A stretch of DNA of 11,167 bases, taken from contig JADFXE010000035.1 in NCBI GenBank assembly GCA_015233705.1, forward strand, positions 1 to 11,167, read 5' to 3'. Position 1 is the first letter of the stretch, and each line of letters starts with the position of its first letter. A program made the position numbers and the translations under genes. Source of the stretch: Candidatus Omnitrophota bacterium. GTDB taxonomy: Bacteria; Omnitrophota; Koll11; Zapsychrales; Fredricksoniimonadaceae. Below are positions 1 through 6,044 of this stretch, piece after piece. The notes under the pieces were generated by a model, which was not told where the DNA came from, made no database searches, and worked only from the letters and a program-made list of their open reading frames with translations.

Positions 1-24
1 TTACCCATACGAAGTTTCAAATAA
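1..24 (+). CDS. C-terminal tail of an upstream gene (partial, ends LPIRSFK)
   Basis: Frame 1 reads L-P-I-R-S-F-K and then stops at TAA (22-24), 25 bases before the FabG start. Eight codons alone would not justify a gene call. However, the minus strand at the far right edge of the window encodes L-P-I-R-N-F-K-E-C-stop, and the two leucine codons differ synonymously (TTA against CTG). That pattern suggests two related proteins with the same C-terminus rather than random similarity. The protein family is not recognised. The alternative is a non-coding inverted repeat. Confidence 0.4.
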   Translation, partial: LPIRSFK

Positions 25-26
25 CG
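4..26 (+). repeat. Left arm of an imperfect inverted repeat flanking the operon
   Basis: Positions 4-26 match the reverse complement of 11142-11164 at 20 of 23 bases, including an uninterrupted block of ten (CCCATACGAA) and one of seven (TTTCAAA). The copy lies just before the first ribosome binding site of the operon. It overlaps the putative C-terminal codons described at 1-24, so it may be conserved coding sequence and not a DNA element. Confidence 0.6.
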
Positions 27-39
27 TCTATAATTTCGG

Positions 40-44
40 GGAGG
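40..44 (+). promoter_or_regulatory. Shine-Dalgarno GGAGG deciding the FabG start
   Basis: GGAGG (40-44) runs into a GTG at 44, which therefore cannot be the start. It lies five bases before a second in-frame GTG at 50, an ideal spacing. This places translation initiation at 50, not 44. Confidence 0.7.
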
Positions 45-49
45 TGTCT

Positions 50-802
50 GTGGAAGGACAATGCTTGAAAGGTAAGGTGGCGCTGGTGACAGGGGCGAGC
101 CGTGGCATCGGACGTGCCATTGCCGAGGCGTTTGCTTTGGCCGGGGCTCAGGTCGTTGCTAATTACAACAAGAGCGAGCAGGAATTGAATGCCCTGGTGG
201 ATGAGCTGCGCGGCAAGGGGTGCAAGATCGAGGCCTGTCAGGCGGATGTCACGAAAGGGGCCTTGGTCGAGAAAATGATCGATGGGATCGTGGAACGGCA
301 CGGGCGCATTGACATCCTGGTCAATAACGCGGGGGTCAAGAAAGACACCTTCATGGCCATGATGAACGAGGAAGAATGGGACAAGGTCATTGAAGGCAAT
401 TTGAAGAGTGTCTTCTTGCTGACCAAATGGGCGTCGAGAGCCATGATGCGCCAGCGCAGCGGAAAGATCATTAATATCTCCTCGCTCAGCGCTTTTAAGG
501 GTTTGCCCGGCCAGACAAATTATGCCGCGTCAAAAGGCGGGGTTATCAGCTTTACGAGAGCGGCGGCCCGCGAGCTGGGACGCTTCGGCATTCAGATCAA
601 TGCCATAGCGCCGGGGCTGATCGAGACAGATATGCTAAAGGGCATGGAGCCTGCTGTTATTGAAGAGATGAAGAGATCCATTCCGCTGGGGCGGCTGGGT
701 GTGGCCCAGGACGTTGTGGCCGCGGCATTTTATCTGGCGGGGGACGGGTCAAACTATATGACGGGTCAGTCGATCATTCTGGATGGTGGATTAAGCGCCT
801 AG
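50..802 (+). CDS. fabG: FabG-type 3-oxoacyl-ACP reductase (SDR)
   Basis: This is a classical short-chain dehydrogenase that would reduce 3-oxoacyl-ACP to 3-hydroxyacyl-ACP with NADPH, the first reductive step after condensation. Counting from the upstream GTG at 44, the NADP-binding TGASRGIG is at residues 16-23, NNAG at 94-97, the active-site Asn at 119, and the catalytic Ser147, Tyr160 and Lys164 (YxxxK). The C-terminal MTGQSIILDGG is typical of FabG. The preferred start is GTG at 50, giving 250 residues, the usual family length; the frame stays open to the window edge, so the start rests on the Shine-Dalgarno site. It begins the visible operon and ends three bases before the CrtI-like gene. 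Its setting beside ACP, FabZ and KS genes argues for a pathway-specific reductase and against the housekeeping copy. The family call is very secure; the substrate is inferred. Confidence 0.93.
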   Translation: MEGQCLKGKVALVTGASRGIGRAIAEAFALAGAQVVANYNKSEQELNALVDELRGKGCKIEACQADVTKGALVEKMIDGIVERHGRIDILVNNAGVKKDTFMAMMNEEEWDKVIEGNLKSVFLLTKWASRAMMRQRSGKIINISSLSAFKGLPGQTNYAASKGGVISFTRAAARELGRFGIQINAIAPGLIETDMLKGMEPAVIEEMKRSIPLGRLGVAQDVVAAAFYLAGDGSNYMTGQSIILDGGLSA

Positions 803-805
803 ACC

Positions 806-2239
806 ATGGATAAAGTTGATGTCATTGTGATCGGGGCTGGTATCGGAGGACTGACAAGCGCGCTTTTGCTTGCCAGACAGGGAGTGCGTGTCGCCCTGAT
901 TGAGAAGCAGCCTTACGCGGGCGGCTGCTGTTCTTCGTTCACGGCGAGTGGGTACACATTCGACGCCTGCGTTGATTCGATCGGAGGCCTTGGTCAGGGC
1001 GAGGCTCTTCGCCGCATTATGGAAGAGGATCTGGGCATTTGGGACAAGGTGAAGTTTTACGACCTGGCACCCATCCGGCGGAATTTCTTTCCGGATTTTA
1101 CGATCGATATTCCTGTGGGGTTGAAGGCATACGAAGAGGCGCTGGCGCGTATTTTCCCCGTGGAAAGCAACGGGATTCGGCAAGTATTACAGAGGATGGA
1201 GGGGATTTATCAGGCCTCGACCCGTTCCATGCTGGGCGAAAGCGGCGGTCAGGAGCTGATCGGCTATATCAACATGTCGCTTTATGATTTTTTGTCATCG
1301 TCGGTTACGGATAAGAGACTGCACGCTGTCTTGTCTTCTTATTGCACGTTCCTGGGAGTGCCGGCAGATGAGGTTTCAGCTGTCATCGGGGCGAACATTT
1401 TAATGCATTATGTCAGAGGCGGCGCATTTCGTGTGGAAGGCGGTTTCCAGAAGCTGGCTGATGTTATGGTTGAGGAGATCCGGCGTGCCGGTGGCGATGT
1501 GTCTCTGGGGGATGCGGTTATTTCTATTGATAACCGGGCGGGTTACAGCGTTGGCACCGGCGTTGGGCGCAGGATCGAAGGGAAGTTTTTGCTGTCGAAC
1601 ATCGCCCTGGCCAAGACGCTGGCCATGATGGGCCGGAATGAAAATGACCGCTCTCAGGCAGCTCTTCCGAGCGCGGAGGTATCAGGATCTTTTGTTCTGC
1701 TTTATCTGGGTCTTAAAGGCGATCTGGCGTCTTCTGGCATTGGTTCAAGCGCCGGGTATTTTGGTTCGTACGCATTTGACGATATGCTTAACGGCGGCAG
1801 TGGCGCCTTTGCTTTTGGTGTCAGTATTCCGTCTTTAATGGATTCTTCGGCCGCACCGGCCGGGCACAGCGCGTTGATCGCTCATTGGCCGACGGGATCG
1901 GTCCGGCCCGTGTCTTTGCAGGAGCGCCAGAGGATCGCCGGGCAGATGCTGGACCGTTTGGAGCAGGCTGTCCCGGGGATACGGGAGCGGGTGGTTTATC
2001 AGAGCGTTTCTGGACCTGACACGATCGAGCGGTATACGGGGAACACTGCCGGCGCGGCCTACGGCTGGCGGCAGGGCCGGGGGCTTTTCAAGAATCTTAC
2101 GGCGCTAAGAAAGATCGCGGAGAATTTTCATATTGTGGGTCACTGGTCGGGTTATGGCGGCGGGGTGATGCCGTCCATGCTCTCGGCCTGTCGGGCGGCG
2201 AACACTATTATAAAACAGGAGGACATGTCTCATGGGTGA
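806..2239 (+). CDS. Phytoene desaturase/carotene isomerase-like FAD oxidoreductase
   Basis: This is a 477-residue flavoprotein of the CrtI/CRTISO/retinol-saturase superfamily (COG1233-like). The N-terminal dinucleotide-binding motif GAGIGGLTSALLLARQG (from residue 10) is followed by the ribose-binding acidic residue E33 and by AGGCCSSF, the usual PGG-like turn after the Rossmann fold. The C-terminal FAD region (440-477) reads HIVGHWSGYGGG and then SACRAANTI, where carotenoid enzymes typically have GDW. Known relatives desaturate, saturate or isomerise conjugated chains. Here, between a ketoreductase and an ACP/dehydratase pair, the inferred substrate is an acyl or polyene chain, possibly ACP-bound, and not phytoene: no carotenoid synthase is present. 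The ATG at 806 lies three bases after the FabG stop with only a weak GGTGGA (784-789) upstream, so translational coupling is likely. The gene overlaps the ACP gene by 8 bases. The family is secure; the reaction is unknown. Confidence 0.88.
   Translation: MDKVDVIVIGAGIGGLTSALLLARQGVRVALIEKQPYAGGCCSSFTASGYTFDACVDSIGGLGQGEALRRIMEEDLGIWDKVKFYDLAPIRRNFFPDFTIDIPVGLKAYEEALARIFPVESNGIRQVLQRMEGIYQASTRSMLGESGGQELIGYINMSLYDFLSSSVTDKRLHAVLSSYCTFLGVPADEVSAVIGANILMHYVRGGAFRVEGGFQKLADVMVEEIRRAGGDVSLGDAVISIDNRAGYSVGTGVGRRIEGKFLLSNIALAKTLAMMGRNENDRSQAALPSAEVSGSFVLLYLGLKGDLASSGIGSSAGYFGSYAFDDMLNGGSGAFAFGVSIPSLMDSSAAPAGHSALIAHWPTGSVRPVSLQERQRIAGQMLDRLEQAVPGIRERVVYQSVSGPDTIERYTGNTAGAAYGWRQGRGLFKNLTALRKIAENFHIVGHWSGYGGGVMPSMLSACRAANTIIKQEDMSHG
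2217..2223 (+). promoter_or_regulatory. Strong Shine-Dalgarno for the ACP gene
   Basis: AGGAGGA lies eight bases before the ACP ATG at 2232, inside the 3' end of the oxidoreductase gene. A nearer ATG at 2225 is in another frame and too close to be used. A strong site fits the high protein level expected for a carrier protein. Confidence 0.6.
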
Positions 2240-2504
2240 TACGGATTTAGCGGAACTCGACATCCGCGTCAAGAAGATGATCGTCAAGGCGGTCAAGTTA
2301 AAGATACCGGCTGAAAGTATAGAGAGCGCGAAGCCCCTCTTCGGCCCTGACAGCGTCGGGCTTGATTCCCTGGATGCCCTTGAGCTGGTGATCGCGCTGG
2401 AGAAAGAGTTCGGCGTCAGGATCCCGGATTCCGAGGTCGGCCGCAAGGTGTTGGTGAGCGTGGGAACGATCGTGCAGTTTATCCGGGAGAACAAAGGTGG
2501 ATGA
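2232..2504 (+). CDS. Acyl carrier protein
   Basis: A 90-residue discrete ACP that would carry the growing chain on a phosphopantetheine arm in the cytoplasm. The attachment motif is GLDSLDALELV with Ser46. The helix after it (ELVIALEKEFGVRIPD) and the C-terminal VGTIVQFIRE helix fit the four-helix ACP fold. It is slightly longer at the N-terminus than the roughly 78-residue housekeeping ACP, as often seen in secondary-metabolite FAS II systems. It overlaps the preceding gene by 8 bases and FabZ by 8 bases, so these three are probably translated as a coupled unit. The operon carries a second ACP domain inside the fusion protein at 9789-11141. The call is secure from the motif and size. Confidence 0.94.
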   Translation: MGDTDLAELDIRVKKMIVKAVKLKIPAESIESAKPLFGPDSVGLDSLDALELVIALEKEFGVRIPDSEVGRKVLVSVGTIVQFIRENKGG

Positions 2505-2940
2505 TCTCCTTCGCAAGAACATCAGGGACATTCTTCCGCACCGGGAGCCGTTCATTTTCATCGACAAGGTTCTTGAGGCAGGGCCGGGGTCAGTCGTCGC
2601 GTCAAAGACGATTAAAGGCGATGAGGATTATTTCAAGGGACATTTCCCTGGCCGTCCGCTCATGCCGGGCGTGTTGATCGTAGAGTGCATGGCCCAGGCC
2701 GCTGGCCTGGCCTGCTCGACATTGGGTGAGGAAACGCAAGGGGCGCTGTTTTTCCTGTCGCGCATTGCGGATGTCAAATTCAAGCGTCCTGTGATGCCGG
2801 GAAGCACATTGGTTTTGCGTGCGCAAGTGGCGGACAAGTTCCCGCCGTTCTATAAAGTCAGCGTCACTTGCGAAGTGGGTGAGAAAGCTGTCGCAGAGGG
2901 AGAAATTGTTTTAACAAAACAGCCAGAGGGGGTAGCGTGA
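2497..2940 (+). CDS. fabZ: FabZ-type 3-hydroxyacyl-ACP dehydratase
   Basis: A 147-residue hot-dog-fold dehydratase of standard FabZ length. It would remove water from 3-hydroxyacyl-ACP to give trans-2-enoyl-ACP. The signature HFPGRPLMPGVLIVECMAQA holds the catalytic His49 and Glu63. The N-terminal region has the family's ILPHREPFIFIDKV. The ATG start overlaps the ACP stop by 8 bases, and the gene ends in a 4-base overlap (GTGA) with the lipoprotein gene. Together with FabG and the KS genes it supplies most of an elongation cycle. No enoyl reductase of FabI/FabK/FabL type is present, so double bonds made here could be kept, as in polyene synthases; that part is inference. A FabA-like isomerase role cannot be excluded, but the motif is FabZ-like. 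Confidence 0.94.
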   Translation: MDDLLRKNIRDILPHREPFIFIDKVLEAGPGSVVASKTIKGDEDYFKGHFPGRPLMPGVLIVECMAQAAGLACSTLGEETQGALFFLSRIADVKFKRPVMPGSTLVLRAQVADKFPPFYKVSVTCEVGEKAVAEGEIVLTKQPEGVA

Positions 2941-3401
2941 AGAAATTTGCCATACTTTGTTGTTTTTTTCTAGTAGGTTGTGCCAACACGGGAATAACGC
3001 AGCTTTCTTCAGACACCTATGCGATTACTGGATCTAATTTTCAGGGTATTTTTACTAATGTTGCTGCTCTAAAAGCGAAGACTATTCAAGAAGCAAATGA
3101 GTTTGCCGCGGCTCAAGGCAAGGTCGCAGTTATACAATCTTACAAGCTGCATAGACCTCTTGTTGGTAGTTTTACTAGGGTGAAGTATCAATTTAAACTA
3201 GTTGATAAGAAAGATGCAGAGAAAGCGCGAGCTGAAGCTGAGGGAGTTTCTCGCAATGATTCTTTGGCAAGAGGGGAGACAGCGAAGGCCTCGGATCTTT
3301 ATGAGGAATTATTAAAACTGGAGGAGTTGAGAAAGAAGAATCTTCTTACAGAAGAGGAGTTTCAGAATCAGAAGAAACGTTTGCTTGAGGCTCAAAAGTA
3401 G
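2937..3401 (+). CDS. Small lipoprotein with C-terminal SHOCT domain
   Basis: A 154-residue predicted lipoprotein. A short charged-hydrophobic signal (MKKFAILCCFF) leads to the lipobox L-V-G-C with Cys15 as the lipidated residue; +2 is Ala, not Asp, which favours the outer membrane. The last 34 residues (121-154) form a SHOCT-type short helical module with the hallmark KLEELRKKNLLTEEEF. The middle (16-115) is not recognised. The GTG start overlaps the FabZ stop by 4 bases, yet composition differs sharply: about 41% G+C by hand count, with many AT-rich codons (TTA, CTA, AGA), whereas a sampled FabZ stretch is about 65%. This suggests later insertion into the operon. SHOCT modules are often found in envelope or oligomerising proteins, but the specific role is unknown. 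Confidence 0.8.
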   Translation: MKKFAILCCFFLVGCANTGITQLSSDTYAITGSNFQGIFTNVAALKAKTIQEANEFAAAQGKVAVIQSYKLHRPLVGSFTRVKYQFKLVDKKDAEKARAEAEGVSRNDSLARGETAKASDLYEELLKLEELRKKNLLTEEEFQNQKKRLLEAQK

Positions 3402-3450
3402 ACGGGGACTTCTTTTATATATAGAGATTGGAGAAGGTCTTATCAATTAG

Positions 3451-3460
3451 AAGGAGGAGG
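3451..3460 (+). promoter_or_regulatory. Shine-Dalgarno AAGGAGGAGG in the operon's only gap
   Basis: A purine-rich AAGGAGGAGG precedes ATG 3464 by three bases (or a few more, depending on which GGAGG pairs). It sets the start of the BamE-like gene and rules out the upstream TTG at 3428. The rest of the 62-base spacer (3402-3463) is AT-rich, with TATATA at 3416-3421 but no acceptable -35 at the right distance and no hairpin followed by a T-run. Confidence 0.6.
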
Positions 3461-3463
3461 CGT

Positions 3464-4009
3464 ATGAAAAGGGTAGTGTTAACAGTTTTGGCATTGGCAG
3501 TGAGCATCGCGGTTTCGGGCTCAGCGTTCGCAGAAAATCTCAAGAAGGACGATGTTGTTTACGCAAAGTACAGCATCCGAGGTAAGGGCAAGGATCTTTA
3601 TTGGCACAATATCAGTTCGCTACCCGTATTGGTTCCCGCCGGTGCTGAAGTTAAGATTGCTGACGTCAATGTCAAACAGTTTGTCATTGAAACGGCCGGT
3701 AACAAGTTCTGGTTTACGGCCAACACCGCTCAGTGGGACAAGTATTTTGTTAAGAACAAGAATGATGCGTCTAAGGCTGGAGATAGCGCCGAGGTCAAGG
3801 AAGGCATGAGCAAGGAAGAGGTTTATCTGGCCAAGGGATGCCCGTCCTTTACTGCCCGTGGTGAAAAGACTTATTCTGAATCAATGCAGGATATTATGGC
3901 CAGGGACACCTGGTATTACAACGCGACCACAAAGGCGCTCGGTGCTCTGATCAAGTTTTCGAACGGCCGGGTTTACGCTGTTGAGATTTATAAAGTCGGT
4001 CAGAAGTGA
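3464..4009 (+). CDS. Secreted BamE/SmpA-like periplasmic protein
   Basis: A 181-residue exported protein of unknown function. The N-terminus is a clear Sec signal: MKR, a hydrophobic core, then a likely cleavage after AFA at residue 23. No lipobox Cys is present, so it should be soluble in the periplasm or peripherally attached. Residues 24-100 are beta-rich, with a repeated lysine/aspartate pattern, and are not recognised. Residues 111-127 contain VKEGMSKEEVYLAKGCP, which resembles the 'G-M-s-k-e-e-V' helix opening a BamE/SmpA/OmlA-like fold, and the C-terminal GALIKFSNGRVYAVEIYK fits that fold's closing strands. BamE-like modules commonly act in outer-membrane assembly or inhibitor folds. 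The start is the ATG after a strong ribosome site. Its 3' end overlaps the methyltransferase start (GTGA). The link to lipid export is inferred from context only. Confidence 0.72.
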   Translation: MKRVVLTVLALAVSIAVSGSAFAENLKKDDVVYAKYSIRGKGKDLYWHNISSLPVLVPAGAEVKIADVNVKQFVIETAGNKFWFTANTAQWDKYFVKNKNDASKAGDSAEVKEGMSKEEVYLAKGCPSFTARGEKTYSESMQDIMARDTWYYNATTKALGALIKFSNGRVYAVEIYKVGQK

Positions 4010-4875
4010 GCGACCCTTGTGCGATCAGGGGACGCGTGCCGGCCGGCTGTCGTTTGTGCGGCGCGGACAAGACCGCTGTTGTCACGAATGAAGGTGATTG
4101 GCAGGTTTTTGAGTGTGCCGTCTGCGGCTTCGTGTTTGTCGTGCCGCTGCCGGATGAGGAATACTTAAAGGCGCATTATCAGCAATATCTTCCGGCGGAT
4201 GAGAAGAAGATCGGCCAGTGGCGCAATTTGATGGAGGATATTTCTCGGCGTTCTCTGGAGGCGATCGAAAAGCACAGGCAGTCGCCTTCGCAGGGAAAGC
4301 TGCTGGATGTCGGGTGCGGTTACGGATTCTTTCTGGAAAGGGCCCGTGACCGGGGTTGGACTGTTCATGGGGTTGAGCCCTGTGTCCATGCCCGCGATCA
4401 CGCCATGAAAAGCGGGCTTCAGGTTGATCTCGGCGGTCTTCTGGAACAGCAGTATCCAGATGCTTCCTTTGATATTGTCACGATGTTCTATGTTCTGGAG
4501 CATGTTCGTGAGCCGCTGAGTTATCTGAAGGAGGCGTATCGGATCCTTAAGCCGGGAGGCCTGCTGCTGGTCAGGGTTCCGCACACGACGCCGATAGTCA
4601 AGTTTCTTAAGGCGTTTGGTATCAAGAATCGTTTGTATGACACGCCGTCGCATTTGAGCGACTTCTCGCCGAAGACGTTATCATTGGCGTTAAGGAAGGC
4701 CGGCTTTGACGGTGGGATGACTTTCCCGGGAGGAGCAACCCGTCCGCCTCATCCTGGCGAGCGAGTTGTTGCCACGCTAGCCGGCTGGATCGCGGATGCT
4801 CTGTATTGGATCAGTTTCGGGAAGTGGCTGCTTCCCGGCGTGAGCAAATCAACATTAACAAAGAAGAAATTGTAA
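4006..4875 (+). CDS. Zinc-ribbon class I SAM-dependent methyltransferase
   Basis: A 289-residue protein with an N-terminal zinc ribbon (Cys15/Cys18 and Cys37/Cys40) followed by a Rossmann methyltransferase domain. The SAM-binding motif I is LLDVGCGYGFF starting at residue 99. The acidic end of strand 2 is in HGVEP (121-125), motif post-II FDIVTMFYVLEH is around 155-166, and the ILKPGGLLLVRVP loop is at 180-192. This architecture is widespread near glycan and lipid tailoring genes; substrates vary (hydroxyl, carboxyl or sugar). The assigned start is GTG 4006, overlapping the previous stop by 4 bases. A second GTG at 4036, behind AGGGGA, would also keep the zinc ribbon, so the start is uncertain by 10 codons. 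It abuts the ATP-grasp gene through TAATG. A role in modifying the lipid head group or an acyl carboxylate is inference. Confidence 0.85.
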   Translation: MSDPCAIRGRVPAGCRLCGADKTAVVTNEGDWQVFECAVCGFVFVVPLPDEEYLKAHYQQYLPADEKKIGQWRNLMEDISRRSLEAIEKHRQSPSQGKLLDVGCGYGFFLERARDRGWTVHGVEPCVHARDHAMKSGLQVDLGGLLEQQYPDASFDIVTMFYVLEHVREPLSYLKEAYRILKPGGLLLVRVPHTTPIVKFLKAFGIKNRLYDTPSHLSDFSPKTLSLALRKAGFDGGMTFPGGATRPPHPGERVVATLAGWIADALYWISFGKWLLPGVSKSTLTKKKL

Positions 4876-6044
4876 TGCCTCAGAAGACAGCATTGGTGAC
4901 AGATGGTATGTGGAGAAAGTCCCTGGCGACTGTGCGGGGACTGGCTCAAGGCGGCGTCAAGGTCTCTGTCGGCGAGCGGACCTGGATGGCGTCAGCGTTA
5001 TTCTCCCGCTATGCTGACCGGCGGTTTGTTTATCCTTCCGTCACGCTGTATCCTGACAAGTTCCTGGATTGGCTGGAAGGCCAGGTGAAGACCGGGCGGT
5101 ATGACGTCCTGATCACCCCCGAGGAAGAGACCGCTTTGCTGGTGTGGCAGAATTTCTCCAGGTTCTCTTCCCATATCCGTTTTCCTCTGGCGGATCAGGA
5201 GGCATTCTCGCTGGCGCGGGATAAGTTCAAATTATTATTACGCGCCCGTGCTGTCGGTGTTATCGGACCGATCACCAAACTTATCCGGACCAGTGAGGAT
5301 TTCGCACAAGGCATACGCGATATTTCCTTCCCGCTGGTCTTAAAGCCGGTGATCAGTACCGGCGGGCGGGGCATGCATTATCTTTTGTCGCCATCTTCCC
5401 TGAACGGCCAGTTCAAGCACATGAAAGAGCGCTACGGCGATTTTCTGATGCAGGAATATATCCCGGGCGATCAGTATTACGGCGTGTCGGTTATTTTTAA
5501 CCGCAAGAATCAGATGCGCAGCGCGTTTGTTCACAAAAAGCTTCGGCAATTTCCTGTGGCCGGCGGAGCGAGTACCTATGCCGTGTCGGTGGAACATCCC
5601 GAGCTGGTGGAGCTGGCGGAGACTTTGCTTCAGGATATCGGGTGGCACGGCCCTGCCAATATCGAGTTTAAGATCGATGCCCGGGACGGTAAGCCGCGCC
5701 TGATGGAGGTCAATCCGCGGCTGTGGGGAGCGGTTCAACTGGCCATTGGCGCTGGCATCAATGTGCCGTTTCTGCTGTATCAACTGGCGATGACAGAAGA
5801 TATCCCGCCGACTTTCAAATATGCCACGGGAGTCAAGTTCCGTTCGCTCTTTCCGGGTGACTGGATGCATTTCTTTTCGAAATTGTCGACGGACAAGAAG
5901 GCTGACTTTGACGTCTTTCGGCTCTTTGATAAAGAGGCCTGCCACGCCACGTGGTCGTATGCGGACCCTCTTCCTTTTGTCGGGCAGTCGTTGTCGCTAC
6001 TGGATTATTTTACAAGCAAGGAATTGGGGAAATTCCGTGGCTAG
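4875..6044 (+). CDS. ATP-grasp carboxylate-amine/thiol ligase-like protein
   Basis: A 389-residue ATP-grasp enzyme. Such ligases make an acyl-phosphate with ATP and pass it to an amine or other nucleophile. The N-terminal 1-110 is a pre-ATP-grasp domain (KTALVTDG, then a solvent-facing alpha/beta fold). The ATP-binding part shows FPLVLKPVISTGGRGMHYL (152-170, with Lys157 and the glycine-rich loop), the adenine-contacting segment LMQEYIPGDQ (191-200, with Glu194), and the Mg-binding end RLMEVNPRLWG (275-285, with Glu278 and Asn280). It resembles predicted ATP-grasp enzymes of the COG3919 kind and not biotin carboxylase or PurK. The start is ATG 4875, sharing one base with the methyltransferase stop; the longer frame to 4806 would overlap that gene by 70 bases. 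It overlaps the next gene by 8 bases. It could ligate an amino acid or sugar acid onto a carrier or lipid head group; the substrate is unknown. Confidence 0.84.
   Translation: MPQKTALVTDGMWRKSLATVRGLAQGGVKVSVGERTWMASALFSRYADRRFVYPSVTLYPDKFLDWLEGQVKTGRYDVLITPEEETALLVWQNFSRFSSHIRFPLADQEAFSLARDKFKLLLRARAVGVIGPITKLIRTSEDFAQGIRDISFPLVLKPVISTGGRGMHYLLSPSSLNGQFKHMKERYGDFLMQEYIPGDQYYGVSVIFNRKNQMRSAFVHKKLRQFPVAGGASTYAVSVEHPELVELAETLLQDIGWHGPANIEFKIDARDGKPRLMEVNPRLWGAVQLAIGAGINVPFLLYQLAMTEDIPPTFKYATGVKFRSLFPGDWMHFFSKLSTDKKADFDVFRLFDKEACHATWSYADPLPFVGQSLSLLDYFTSKELGKFRG

Noticed and set aside
29..34. Perfect TATAAT resembling a -10 promoter element
   Set aside because: Transcription would start at about 41, inside the GGAGG ribosome site, leaving no leader. 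No -35-like hexamer lies 16-18 bases upstream (CATACG or neighbours).
3416..3421. TATATA in the 62-base gap as an internal promoter
   Set aside because: The hexamer 17 bases upstream (CAAAAG) is a poor -35, and the spacer is generally AT-rich, so the match is not convincing.
3428..3463. TTG start giving a 12-residue longer BamE-like protein
   Set aside because: It adds an arginine-rich stretch translated from the ribosome binding site itself and spoils an ideal signal peptide that begins at ATG 3464.
4806..4874. Upstream ATG for the ATP-grasp gene
   Set aside because: It would overlap the methyltransferase by 70 bases, and the extra residues are not part of the family fold; ATG 4875 abuts the previous stop (TAATG).
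5340..5945. 201-residue minus-strand open frame
   Set aside because: It lies wholly antisense to the ATP-grasp core, has low-complexity Arg/His/Gln-rich content and no recognisable motif; it is a shadow of GC-biased codons.
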